This document shows positions 1 to 8,505 of a stretch of 43,770 bases of DNA, piece by piece. Below the pieces are notes generated by a model. It did not search any database, was not told where the DNA came from, and worked only from the letters and a program-made list of their open reading frames with translations. Origin of the DNA: Burkholderiaceae bacterium. Lineage in GTDB: Bacteria > Pseudomonadota > Gammaproteobacteria > Burkholderiales > Burkholderiaceae_E. The stretch covers positions 1 through 43,770 of the forward strand of contig JAHBZV010000025.1 in assembly GCA_019635275.1 (NCBI GenBank), written 5' to 3'. Made by a program: the position numbers and the translations under genes. Positions within the stretch are counted from its first letter, which is position 1. Each line of letters starts with the position of its first letter.

Positions 1-1077
1 GCCCGGCATGCCGCAGGCGCAGGGCTCGGTCCAGACCTGCAGCAGGTCGCCGAGCGCGTAGCGCATGAACGGCCCGCCGCGCCAGTCGAGGAAGGTGAAG
101 ACCATCTCGCCGATCGCGCCGTGGCGAAGCGCGATCGGCGCGCGCGTGGCCGGGTCGACCAGCTCGAGCAGGCAGTGATCCTCGGAGACGAAGTGCATGC
201 CGGCGCAGTCCTCGGCCGGCGCATCGCACGAGATGCCGTGAAACGCGTGGCCGCCGCCGGTGTGGTCGAAGACGCGTGCGCCGAAGCCGTCGGCGAGCGC
301 CCGCCTGACCTCGGGGTCTCCGCCGCCGCCCTCGCCCGCGCAGAAGAACCAGCGCAGCCCGAGCTCGCTGGCCGGACGCCCGGTGAGACGCGGCGCTTCC
401 TCGATCAGGTATTGCCCGAACGACGGGGTCGCGACGATCGCGTGCGGGCGGGTGATCCGCGCGATGTCGATAACGCGCTTGGTGCCGCCTTCGATGCCGA
501 CCGGCACGACGCAGGCACCGAGGTGCATGATGCCCTGCGACAGCGGCAGCCCCCCGGTGAACATGCTCAGCGACAACGCCTGCAGCATCACGTGGCCGGG
601 GCGGATGCCGGCGCGCCAGTACTTGCGCGCGTGCATTTCGTTGACGATCGCCACGTCGTGCGCAGTCAGCGTGTACAGCGTCGGCACGCCGGTGGTGCCC
701 GACGTGGCATTGATGCGCACGATCTCCTCGGGCGCCGCGCAGCCCAGCAACGCGAACGGGCTGCCGTGGCGCTCGAGCGACTCCTGCTGGACGCGGCGGT
801 GCTCGTCCTTCGTCATCACCGGGATGCGCGAGAAGTCCTCGAAGCTGCGGATGTCCTCGGGCCGGGCTCCGACCTCGTCGAACTTGCGCCGGTGCGCGGG
901 CGACCGGTCGTAGTTGTAGCGCACCTGCTGCTTCAGCCGCTGCAGCTGCAGTTCGGCGATCGCGTCGCGCGACAGCGTCTCGACCGCCTCGTTCCAGAGG
1001 CGGCGGCCGCGGTCCCCGGCTGCGGGCTCGCGGGCGGCGCGAACCCCGGCTGCTCGCTTGCCGGACGTGCCGCTCAC
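1..1077 (-). CDS. Phenylacetate-CoA ligase family AMP-forming acyl-CoA ligase (3' end off window)
   Basis: Predicted to activate a carboxylic acid to its CoA thioester through an acyl-adenylate. The visible 359 residues start at a GTG (1077) that overlaps the stop of the preceding gene by four bases. The N-terminal stretch from about residue 28 resembles PaaK-type ligases (WNEAVETLSRD, then RSPAHRRKFDE at 58-68). The phosphate-binding loop TSGTTGVPT lies at about 125-133. A TGGGHAFHG-like segment and a late GDLLQVW segment match the adenylation core. The reading frame runs off the left edge, so the C-terminal domain is missing. As the last gene visible in the hyuAB-VOC operon, it probably activates that pathway's acid product. 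The family call is firm; the substrate is unknown, and phenylacetate itself is not implied. Confidence 0.85.
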   Translation of the reverse strand, partial: MSGTSGKRAAGVRAAREPAAGDRGRRLWNEAVETLSRDAIAELQLQRLKQQVRYNYDRSPAHRRKFDEVGARPEDIRSFEDFSRIPVMTKDEHRRVQQESLERHGSPFALLGCAAPEEIVRINATSGTTGVPTLYTLTAHDVAIVNEMHARKYWRAGIRPGHVMLQALSLSMFTGGLPLSQGIMHLGACVVPVGIEGGTKRVIDIARITRPHAIVATPSFGQYLIEEAPRLTGRPASELGLRWFFCAGEGGGGDPEVRRALADGFGARVFDHTGGGHAFHGISCDAPAEDCAGMHFVSEDHCLLELVDPATRAPIALRHGAIGEMVFTFLDWRGGPFMRYALGDLLQVWTEPCACGMPG

Positions 1078-1505
1078 GATGGCTGCTCCGTCGCGGAGCC
1101 CTCTTCGTCGGGCTGGCACAGCTCGAAGCGCAAGCCGGTGACGCCGTCGCGCGGCAGGAACGCGATCCGGCCATGCGCGCCGCGCCTCGGAAAGCCCGGC
1201 AGCGGCTCGATCCCTTCGACGCGAAGCGCGGCGAGCGCGGCGTCGAGGTCGGGCACCGACAGCGACAGGTGGTTGACCCCCGGCGCCGGGCCCATCACCG
1301 CGCGGCCGAATCCGTCGCCGCGATCGGTGTAGCGCAGCAACTCGACGATCAGGTTCTCGGCGTGGAACTCGGCCACCTCGAGCCCGGCGTCGGGCACCGA
1401 GCGCCGGCGCAACGGCGCGCCCGGCAGCAGGCGCGCCATCGCGTCGATCGCCGGCTCGAGCTCGTCGACGACGATGCCGATGTGGTCGACGCGCGGCGCG
1501 CTCAT
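1074..1505 (-). CDS. VOC-family protein, methylmalonyl-CoA epimerase-like
   Basis: A 143-residue vicinal-oxygen-chelate protein. These metal-dependent folds include glyoxalase I, extradiol dioxygenases and methylmalonyl-CoA epimerase. Two beta-alpha-beta-beta-beta modules are visible: one begins with VDHIGIVV near residue 6, the other with GVNHLSLSV near 76. Candidate metal ligands are His8, Glu55, His79 and Glu128, which is the expected spacing. The length matches an epimerase rather than a dioxygenase. The ATG overlaps the hyuB stop (ATGA) and its own stop overlaps the ligase GTG (GTGA), so it sits within a translationally coupled operon. Epimerisation of an acyl-CoA made by the neighbouring ligase would fit but is inference. 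Confidence 0.82.
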   Translation of the reverse strand: MSAPRVDHIGIVVDELEPAIDAMARLLPGAPLRRRSVPDAGLEVAEFHAENLIVELLRYTDRGDGFGRAVMGPAPGVNHLSLSVPDLDAALAALRVEGIEPLPGFPRRGAHGRIAFLPRDGVTGLRFELCQPDEEGSATEQPS

Positions 1506-3244
1506 GTCGCCTCCCGAAGCCGCCGGGTCGCGGCTTCGTCGAGCGCCAGCGTCGCCGGGTCGATCACGACGCCGTAGTCTTCGCGCGCCGCCTCGACGCT
1601 CAGCACGCCGTCGAGGACGTCGTCGACGACCCGCTCGACCGGCCTCTCGCGCGGATCGCCGTAGCCGCCGCCGCCGCCGGCGCGCTGGCGGTACACCGAG
1701 CCGCGCTCGATCCCGCGCACGATCTCCTTCGCCTTCGGGCGGCGCACGACACCGCCCGGCGCCGTGATCGTCACCTCGTTGACGCTGCCCGCCTTGCCGC
1801 CGAACAGGCCGAACGCGCGCGCTTCCTCCTCGATTCCGTCGCCGAAAGCGATTCCGGTGACGTCCTTGCCTTCGATGACGAACTCGGTCTCGACCCCCAG
1901 CCCGCCACGCCAGCGGCCGGCGCCGGCCGAGTCGCGCGCGTACTCGTGGCGCAGCAGGCGGTGCGGGTCGTGGATCTCGAACATCTCGTAGTCCTGCGCC
2001 AGGATGCCGCCGGCGCAGTTGATCAGGCCGATGTGGTCGTAGCCGTCGGCGCCCCAGGTGGCGCCGGAGCCGCCCTTGAGCGCAAGGAACAGGATGTCGA
2101 CGTAGGGCCGCTCGTTGCGCGCGTCGTAGCCGGTGATCGTGAAGCCCATCATCCGGTTCCAGCCGGCGGTCACCATCTTCGGCAGCGCCTGCGAGAACGC
2201 GCGGAAGATCGCGTCCGACGTCGGGCCGGTGATCGAGTTGCCGAAGGTCGTCGCCGCGGGGAAGCGCGCGTTGAGGAACGAACCCTCCGGGTTCACGATG
2301 CGGATCGGGCGCAGGATGCCGGCGTTGTGCGGCACCTCCGGGTTGATCAGCATCAGGAACGTGAGCAGCAGCGCCGACGCGGTCGCCGAATACGGCGCGT
2401 TGACGAAGCCGGGCGTCTGCGGCGACGAGCCGGTGAAGTCGAACGTGACTTCGTCGCCCGACACGGTGACCGCGAGGTTGATTCTCATCGACGAGCCATC
2501 GGTCACGCCGTCGTAGAACGCCCGGCTCTCGCCGCGGTAGACGCCGTCCGGGATGGCCGCGATCTCCCGCCTGACCATCCGCTCCGACGCGTCGAACAGG
2601 TAGCCGACGCAGTCGTCGAACTCGCGCGCACCGAAGCGGCGGAACAGCTCGTGCATGCCGCGCTCGCCCACGCGGGTCGCGCCGATCTGCGCCTTGATGT
2701 CTTCCTCGACGATCGCGTAGCGGATGTTGGCGAAGATCATCCGCCAGACGTCGCGCCGCAGCTGCCCGCGCTCGTGGACCTTGATCGGCGTGATGCGTAG
2801 CGCCTCCTGCCAGACCTCGCGCGCCTCGGGATTGTAGCCGCCGGCCTGCGCGCCGCCGATGTCGGCCTGGTGCCCCTTGCAGGCGGCCCAGGCGACCAGG
2901 CGGCCATCGCGGAAGATCGGGCGGAACACGGCGACGTCGTTGTTCTGGTTGCCGCCGGAGAACACGTCGTTGTGCAGGATGACGTCGCCCTCGTGGACGT
3001 CGTCGCCGAACCAGCGCACGACGTGCTCGCACGCCGGCTGCAGCGCGAATGCGAGCACCGGGATGTACTCGGACTGCTCGAGCATCTGCCCGCGCGCGTC
3101 GTACAGCCCGGTGACGAAGTCGCGCGCCTCGTTCAGGATCGGCGAGCGCGTGGTGCGCAGCAGCGTGAGGCCCATCTCCTCGGTGATCGACTTCAGCCGC
3201 CGGTGCAGCACCGAGGCCCGGATCGGATCGACGCCCGGCGTCAT
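1502..3244 (-). CDS. Hydantoinase B / oxoprolinase family protein
   Basis: A 580-residue HyuB-type subunit of the ATP-dependent hydantoinase, 5-oxoprolinase and acetone/acetophenone carboxylase superfamily, normally working with HyuA. Family hallmarks are present: an N-terminal helix with LRTTRSPILNEARDF, the segment HNDVFSGGNQNNDVAVFRP, then KGHQADIGGAQAGGYN with His and Asp residues typical of the metal site. A Gly-rich segment, AGGGGGYGDP, lies near the C-terminus. The ATG at 3244 overlaps the hyuA stop by four bases (ATGA). HyuA and HyuB are separate genes in separate frames; a longer open frame spanning both is not a real fusion. The sequence cannot say whether the substrate is an N-methylhydantoin-like ring, a 5-oxoproline analogue or a ketone. 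Confidence 0.92.
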   Translation of the reverse strand: MTPGVDPIRASVLHRRLKSITEEMGLTLLRTTRSPILNEARDFVTGLYDARGQMLEQSEYIPVLAFALQPACEHVVRWFGDDVHEGDVILHNDVFSGGNQNNDVAVFRPIFRDGRLVAWAACKGHQADIGGAQAGGYNPEAREVWQEALRITPIKVHERGQLRRDVWRMIFANIRYAIVEEDIKAQIGATRVGERGMHELFRRFGAREFDDCVGYLFDASERMVRREIAAIPDGVYRGESRAFYDGVTDGSSMRINLAVTVSGDEVTFDFTGSSPQTPGFVNAPYSATASALLLTFLMLINPEVPHNAGILRPIRIVNPEGSFLNARFPAATTFGNSITGPTSDAIFRAFSQALPKMVTAGWNRMMGFTITGYDARNERPYVDILFLALKGGSGATWGADGYDHIGLINCAGGILAQDYEMFEIHDPHRLLRHEYARDSAGAGRWRGGLGVETEFVIEGKDVTGIAFGDGIEEEARAFGLFGGKAGSVNEVTITAPGGVVRRPKAKEIVRGIERGSVYRQRAGGGGGYGDPRERPVERVVDDVLDGVLSVEAAREDYGVVIDPATLALDEAATRRLREAT

Positions 3245-5331
3245 CGCAGCTCCTCCATCATGCGGTCTTCGAGCACGCAGCCGCCGAGCGCGTCGACCGA
3301 GACGGCGAACCCGGCGGGAACGAAGATCGTCGTCGTCACCTTCTCGACGATCGCCGGGCCCTCGAGCCGGTTTCCGTGGCGCAGGCGGTCGCCGTCGTAG
3401 ACCGGCGTCTCGCGGAAGTCGCCGGCCTGTGGCTGGTAGACCGCACGCCGGCCCTTCAGCGCGTGGCTCGCGTCCTCGCCGTCGCGCGGCTCGTCGACCT
3501 GCGGCGGCTTGTCGGTCTCGCCGACCGCCGACAGGCGAACGCTCACCATCTCGACGGGTGTCGCCTCGTCGCGCAGCGAGTAGCCGTACAGTCGGTCGTG
3601 CCGCTCGTGGAACGCGTCGCGGATCGCGTCCCACGCGCCGCCGCGAAGCTGCCCGGCGCTCACGCCGACCGGCACCTCGTGGTACTGCCCACGGTAGCGC
3701 AGGTCGAGCGCGTACGACAGGCGCCGCCTGTCCGGCGCGATGCCTTCGGACTGCAGCACCGCATCGGCGTCGGCGGTCATCTCGTCGGCCAGCTCTCCGA
3801 CGCGACCGCGCGAGGTCGTCGCGTCGCCCAGCACCGCCGCGTGACTGCGCACGAAGTCGTGCTTCAGGTCGGTTCGCAACATGCCCGACGCGCAGAAGAT
3901 CGCCGCGTCGCGGGGCACGAGCACCCGGCGGATGCCGAGCTCGCGCGCGATCATCGCGGCGTGGATCGCCCCCGCGCCGCCGGCGCAGATCAGCGTGAAC
4001 TCGCGCGGATCCCAGCCCTTCTGCACCGAGATCTCGCGGATCGCCGAGGCCATGTTCACGTTCATCACCTGGTACATGCCCCAGGCCGCGCGAACCGTGT
4101 CGATGCCGAGCGCGGCGGCGACGCCGCGCTCGACGGCGGCGCGCGCCGCCCCGGCATCGAGCCGGATGCTGCCGCCAGCGAAGAAGTCGGGCGACAGGTA
4201 GCCGAGCACGAGGTTCGCATCGCTGCAGGTCGGCTCGGTGCCGCCGCGACCGTAGCAGGCGGGGCCGGGATCCGCGCCGGCGCTCTGCGGCCCCATCTTG
4301 AGCAGGCCGTCGTCGATCCAGGCGATCGAGCCGCCCCCGGCGCCGATCGTGACGATGTCCATCGACGGCAGCGCGAGCGCGAAGCGGCTGACGCTGGTGG
4401 ACGTCGTGATCGACGGCGCGCCGCCGACCACCAGCGCCGCGTCGAAGCTCGTGCCGCCCATGTCCACCGTGATGAAGCTGTCCTCGCCGTGCGGGCGCAG
4501 CGCGGCCAGCCCCGCGGTCGGCGCCGCGGCCGGACCCGACAGCAGCGTCGAGGCCGCCAGCGCCGCGACCGCCTCGGGCGACGTGACGCCGCCGTTGGAC
4601 TGCATGATGCGCAGCGCACCCCGGAAACCGCTGTCGGCGAGGCGCCGCCGCAGGTTCTCGACATAGCGGCGCAGGATCGGCCCGACCACCGCATTGAGCA
4701 CCGTGGTGCTGGTGCGCTCGTAGAAACGGACCTGCGGCAGCACCCGGCTCGAGACCGACAGGTACGCGTCGGGCATCCGTCGCGCGACGAGCCCGGCGGC
4801 CGCCTCCTCGTGGGCAGGGTTCGCGTACGCGTGCATGAAGCTGATCGCCACCGCTTCGACGCCGCTCGCCTGCAGCACGTCGACGGCGCGCTCGACGTCG
4901 TCGAGCGACAGCGGCTCGAGCTCTCGGCCCCGGTGATCGATGCGGCCCCGCACCGGCAGCCGCAGGCGCCGGCGCACGAGCGGCGCGGGCGCGGTGAGCT
5001 TGTTGTCGTAGAACGACTCGCGCACGCCGCGGCGCATCTCCAGCGCGTCGCGAAAGCCGTGCGTCGTGAGCAGCCCGGCGCGCGCGATGCGTCCGGTGAG
5101 CACGGCGTTGGTCGTCACCGTCGTGCCGTGGACGATGATGTCCACGCGCTCGAGAAACCCGGCGAGCGGCAGTCCGGCGCCGGCGGCCAGGTCGCCGAGG
5201 CCCTGCAGCACGGCCTGCGACGGATCGGCCGGCGTCGACAGCACCTTGTGCGCGCGAGTGCCGCCGCGCTCGTCGAGCAGCAGGTAGTCGGTGAACGTGC
5301 CCCCGACGTCGATGCCGATCCGGTAACCCAT
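3241..5331 (-). CDS. Hydantoinase A / oxoprolinase family protein
   Basis: A 696-residue HyuA-type ATP-binding subunit. The N-terminus carries the ASKHA phosphate-1 motif GIDVGGTFTD (about residues 6-15), and the central region has a second motif, VDMGGTSFDAALV. This gives the Hydant_A_N, Hydantoinase_A and C-terminal domain order of the family. HGTTVTTNAVL and the GAGGGSIAWID segment are also family signatures. It is the first gene of a minus-strand operon (hyuA, hyuB, VOC, ligase) in which every junction is a four-base overlap. It starts opposite a divergent TetR-type gene about 100 bases away, with a palindrome between them that suggests repression. It acts in the cytoplasm; the substrate is unresolved. 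Confidence 0.93.
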   Translation of the reverse strand: MGYRIGIDVGGTFTDYLLLDERGGTRAHKVLSTPADPSQAVLQGLGDLAAGAGLPLAGFLERVDIIVHGTTVTTNAVLTGRIARAGLLTTHGFRDALEMRRGVRESFYDNKLTAPAPLVRRRLRLPVRGRIDHRGRELEPLSLDDVERAVDVLQASGVEAVAISFMHAYANPAHEEAAAGLVARRMPDAYLSVSSRVLPQVRFYERTSTTVLNAVVGPILRRYVENLRRRLADSGFRGALRIMQSNGGVTSPEAVAALAASTLLSGPAAAPTAGLAALRPHGEDSFITVDMGGTSFDAALVVGGAPSITTSTSVSRFALALPSMDIVTIGAGGGSIAWIDDGLLKMGPQSAGADPGPACYGRGGTEPTCSDANLVLGYLSPDFFAGGSIRLDAGAARAAVERGVAAALGIDTVRAAWGMYQVMNVNMASAIREISVQKGWDPREFTLICAGGAGAIHAAMIARELGIRRVLVPRDAAIFCASGMLRTDLKHDFVRSHAAVLGDATTSRGRVGELADEMTADADAVLQSEGIAPDRRRLSYALDLRYRGQYHEVPVGVSAGQLRGGAWDAIRDAFHERHDRLYGYSLRDEATPVEMVSVRLSAVGETDKPPQVDEPRDGEDASHALKGRRAVYQPQAGDFRETPVYDGDRLRHGNRLEGPAIVEKVTTTIFVPAGFAVSVDALGGCVLEDRMMEELR

Positions 5332-5381
5332 CCGTGTCTCCGCCGATCGGGTTCGGTGTAGATTCCCCTGTATTGCAGAGA

Positions 5382-5409
5382 TGGTACCGGAAACTTGTTT
5401 TTGGTACCA
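5382..5409. promoter_or_regulatory. Candidate TetR operator palindrome
   Basis: Inverted repeat TGGTACC (5382-5388) and GGTACCA (5403-5409), separated by 14 bases. It lies between the divergent hyuA start (5331) and the TetR-family start (5433). A dimeric TetR repressor usually binds such a palindrome and can control both directions. The assignment rests on symmetry and position only. Confidence 0.55.
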
Positions 5410-5432
5410 GACACCTTCTGGAGGAAACGACC

Positions 5433-6158
5433 TTGACGACCAGGCGCTCGTCGCCGGCGCCGCGCGAGGAGGAACTGCTCGACCGGCTCGAGGCGATCTT
5501 CCTGAAGGAGGGTTTCCGCAAGGTGACCGTCGCGGAGCTTGCCAGTCGCCTGCGTTGCTCGCGGCGCAGCTTCTACGAACTGGCCGACAGCAAGGAAGCG
5601 CTGTTCCTGCGCGTGTTCGACCGCTACCTGACCCGGCTGCGCGAGCAGGGCACGCGCGGCGCGGCGGCCGTGCCGCCGCAGCAGGCCTTCGAACCGTACC
5701 TGATGCCGGCGATCGACGCGGCGCGCAAGCTCTCGGCGACGCTGATGCAGGACATGACCGGCTATCCGCCCGCGACCGCGATGTGGGAACGGCACCAGCG
5801 CGAGCGGTTGGACGGGCTTCGTCGCCTCGTGGAGCGTTGCGTCGAGCAGGGCCTGTTCCGCGGCGTCGATCCGTACCTGGTCGCCGAGGTGATGGCGGCG
5901 TCGTTGCGCCGCATCCGCGAGCCTGCGTTCCTCGCCGCGTCCGGGCTGTCGTACCGCGACGCCGTCGAGGAGCTGTACGGCCTGCTGCTTCACGGCCTGT
6001 TCAGGCGCGACGCGCCCGACGCCCCGCCGCCTCGCGTGCCGGCGCCCGGCGAGGGGGCGCCGGCGCGCAAGCCGGCGCTCAGCGAGAAATCCCCGGCCTC
6101 GCCTGCGCGAGAAAAGCCAGCGCGTCGGGCAGCATCCGCCAGATCTGCGCGGCAATGA
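5433..6158 (+). CDS. TetR/AcrR-family transcriptional regulator
   Basis: A 241-residue regulator. The N-terminal helix-turn-helix is clear: an ILEAIF-like helix (LDRLEAIFLKEGF), then VTVAELASRLRCSRRSFYELADSKEALF at about 30-57. The rest is a helical ligand-binding domain. I choose TTG 5433 because GGAGG at 5420-5424 lies eight bases upstream. The longer open frame from 5334 would run through the palindromic operator. The last 45 residues are a Pro/Ala-rich tail whose codons overlap the convergent downstream gene by 80 bases. The divergent position suggests control of the hyuAB operon, with an intermediate of that pathway as the likely effector. Confidence 0.88.
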   Translation: MTTRRSSPAPREEELLDRLEAIFLKEGFRKVTVAELASRLRCSRRSFYELADSKEALFLRVFDRYLTRLREQGTRGAAAVPPQQAFEPYLMPAIDAARKLSATLMQDMTGYPPATAMWERHQRERLDGLRRLVERCVEQGLFRGVDPYLVAEVMAASLRRIREPAFLAASGLSYRDAVEELYGLLLHGLFRRDAPDAPPPRVPAPGEGAPARKPALSEKSPASPAREKPARRAASARSARQ

Positions 6159-7575
6159 ACATCACGCCGAGCGGATCGCCGAAGCTGCCCACCGTCGGCG
6201 GCCCGAGCACCCGCAGGGCCGGGCGCGCGCGCGCGTCGGCACCGATCGCGCAGCAGTTCGCGTCGACCGCGAAGCCAATGCCTGCGTCGTCGACGCGAAG
6301 CCATCCGTCGTCGACCAGCGACGCCAGGAAAGGATTCGCGCGAAGACCCGCCGCCGCATCGAGCCCGGTGCAGTTGACCAGCATGTCGAAGGTCTCGGTG
6401 CGCTCGCCCGCGCTGCCGCGTCCGGCGAACCGCACGCGCAGCGAGCGGCTGCCGGCCACCGGTTCCACCGCCCGCAGGCGCGCCGCGCGGAATGCGACCC
6501 GGCCGCGCGCCTCGGCGTCGCGCACCAGCGCGTCGTTCTGCGGCGGCGCGCGGAAGCGATGCACGTCGTACCAGGTACGCATCCTGCGCAGAAACCTTCG
6601 CTGCTCGGCGGCCGGCAACAACGGCCACGCCCGCCACACCACGTCGCGAAGCTCGTCGAAACCCTTGTGCCAACTCTCGCCGCGAGCCTCGAGCTCGCGG
6701 ATGCGCACGCGCAGTGCGCGCACCCAGCCGCGCAGCGTCGGCGGCGCGTCGTGCAGAAGGAAGCCCGGCACCGTGCCCATGATCCGCTCGAGCGGCGCTT
6801 GCGCCGCCGCGTCGGCGGCCACGACCCCGGCCGACGCTGCCGCCGGCGGCTGCGCGCGCGGCCGCAGCCCGCGTCGCGACACCACGACGACGTCGCCTCG
6901 GTGACCGGCGCGCACCAGGGTCGACGCGATGTCCAGCGCCGTGAGCCCGCTGCCGACGACGAGCACCCTCGCGCGAGGATCGACCTGCGCCAGGCGGCCC
7001 GGTTGCAGCGGGTCCTCGATGACCGACGGGTGGCCGGCCAGCGATCGCGCGAGCGGCGCTTGCAGCCGCGGCAGCGGATTGCCTGTCGCGACCACCAGCA
7101 GGTCCGACTCGAGCGTGCGGCCGCCGGCCGTGCGGATCGCCATCGCGTCGCGCGACGCGGAAACGGCCACCGCGCGGTCGCGAAGGTGTGCGATCGTCGA
7201 ACGCGTCGCCGGCCATTGCTCGTGGGCGCGCAGCGTGTCGGACAGGTAGTCGCCGTAGTCCGCGCGCCGCACGAACGCGTTTCCGTCGGCCGCCAGGGCC
7301 TCGGGGTCGCGCTGGAAGATCGAGTTCGCTTCGCACCAGCGCGTGAAGTGCCCCGCGTCGCCGGGAACGATCGAGTGCGACCAGGTCGGGCCGTTCAGGC
7401 GATGGTCGGGATCGGTGGCCGAGTACGCGAGGCCGGGGCCGACCCGCTCGCGCGGCTCGACGACGGTGATCGCGAGCTGCACCGTACTCGCGCGAACCAG
7501 CTGCACCGCAGTCGATGCGCCGGTGAAGCCGCCACCGACGATCGCGACCCGGCGCGGCGCCCTGTCCTGGTTCAA
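6079..7575 (-). CDS. FAD/NAD(P)-binding protein (NAD_binding_9 / YdhS-like)
   Basis: A 498-residue flavoprotein with two nucleotide-binding motifs: VAIVGGGFTGASTA near the N-terminus and VLVVGSGLTALDIA near the middle. The segment GPGLAYSATDPDHRLNGP is typical of the YdhS/HpyO-like FAD-NAD(P)-binding group. Such proteins resemble flavin monooxygenases, but most have no proven substrate. TTG 7575 is preferred because the minus strand reads AAGGGGGAGCG immediately before it; an ATG 63 bases upstream would skip this Shine-Dalgarno sequence. It is transcribed toward the TetR gene and overlaps its 3' end by 80 bases. It is divergent from the TauE/SafE gene, with 161 bases between them, in which I see no confident promoter. 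Confidence 0.8.
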   Translation of the reverse strand: MNQDRAPRRVAIVGGGFTGASTAVQLVRASTVQLAITVVEPRERVGPGLAYSATDPDHRLNGPTWSHSIVPGDAGHFTRWCEANSIFQRDPEALAADGNAFVRRADYGDYLSDTLRAHEQWPATRSTIAHLRDRAVAVSASRDAMAIRTAGGRTLESDLLVVATGNPLPRLQAPLARSLAGHPSVIEDPLQPGRLAQVDPRARVLVVGSGLTALDIASTLVRAGHRGDVVVVSRRGLRPRAQPPAAASAGVVAADAAAQAPLERIMGTVPGFLLHDAPPTLRGWVRALRVRIRELEARGESWHKGFDELRDVVWRAWPLLPAAEQRRFLRRMRTWYDVHRFRAPPQNDALVRDAEARGRVAFRAARLRAVEPVAGSRSLRVRFAGRGSAGERTETFDMLVNCTGLDAAAGLRANPFLASLVDDGWLRVDDAGIGFAVDANCCAIGADARARPALRVLGPPTVGSFGDPLGVMFIAAQIWRMLPDALAFLAQARPGISR

Positions 7576-7736
7576 CGCTCCCCCTTCGTTGCGACTTTCC
7601 GGAACGCGCCGGGCACTGGCCACGAAGCACGCCTCCATCGTACGCCGACGTCGATGCTAGGCTTCGGCTGCGGCCGGGCACTCGCTCGTCGCATCCTCCC
7701 ATCGCTCCCCGGGATCGGTCCCGGCCCGGAATCCGG

Positions 7737-8474
7737 ATGAACCTGCCCATCGAGACGCTCATGGGTGTCGGCCTGGTCGTCACGTTCGCCTACACCGTGG
7801 TCGGACTCACCGGCTTCGGCGCGTCGATGGTGGCCATGCCGATGCTGGTGCAGCTGCTGCCGCTGCGCCTGGCGCTGCCGATGATGCTGGTCTACGACCT
7901 GATCGGCGGCGTGGCGATCGGCGTGCGCCACCGCAGGTCGGTCGATCGCAGCGAGCTGCTGCGCCTGGTCCCGTTCATGCTGATCGGGGTCGCGCTCGGG
8001 GTGACCGTGCTGGTGAAGGCGCCCGAGCGCGCGCTGCTGCTGCTCCTCGGCGTATTCGTGTTGGCCTTCTCGGCGTGGAGCCTGCTGTTCCGCCCGAGCC
8101 AGGCGACGATCGCGCCCGGCTGGGCCCTGCCGCTGGGCACGGTGGGCGGCGTGTTCAGCGCGCTGTTCGGCACCGGCGGGCCGATCTACACCATCTACCT
8201 CGCGCGACGGGTGCAAGACAAGGGCCGGCTGCGCGCGACGATCTCGCTGCTGCTGTTCATGAGCGCGCTGGCTCGGCTCGCGTCGTTCGTCGCTGCGAGC
8301 CTGTTCTCGCCGCCCGGGCTGCCGATGCTGATCGCAGCGATGCTGCCCTGCGCGCTCGCCGGCATGTATCTCGGTACGCACTTGCATCACCGCCTGCCCG
8401 CCCATCGCATCGTTCAGACCGTGTGGGTGATCCTGATTGTCGGCGGCGCGACGCTGGTGCTGCGCAGCCTCTGA
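7737..8474 (+). CDS. TauE/SafE-family membrane permease
   Basis: A 245-residue, mostly hydrophobic protein of the sulfite exporter TauE/SafE family (anion or organic acid export). Two repeated halves of about four membrane segments are visible. The first contains TFAYTVVGLTGFGASMVAMPML and the second the related GTVGGVFSALFGTGGPIYTIYL; these Gly-rich pairs are the family signature. The ATG at 7737 has only a weak upstream Shine-Dalgarno. It stands alone on the plus strand between a divergent flavoprotein and the convergent ThDP-enzyme gene. A second TauE/SafE paralogue occurs at 25644-26387. The substrate is unknown. Confidence 0.85.
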   Translation: MNLPIETLMGVGLVVTFAYTVVGLTGFGASMVAMPMLVQLLPLRLALPMMLVYDLIGGVAIGVRHRRSVDRSELLRLVPFMLIGVALGVTVLVKAPERALLLLLGVFVLAFSAWSLLFRPSQATIAPGWALPLGTVGGVFSALFGTGGPIYTIYLARRVQDKGRLRATISLLLFMSALARLASFVAASLFSPPGLPMLIAAMLPCALAGMYLGTHLHHRLPAHRIVQTVWVILIVGGATLVLRSL

Positions 8475-8505
8475 ACGGGGCGCCGCGGCCGGCGAGCGTT
8501 GGCGC

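Noticed and set aside
1502-5521. A 1339-codon open frame on the minus strand spanning hyuB and hyuA
   Set aside because: Only the hyuB portion reads as a known family; over hyuA this frame is an Arg-rich shadow while HyuA is clear in another frame with a four-base overlap. It is not a HyuA-HyuB fusion.
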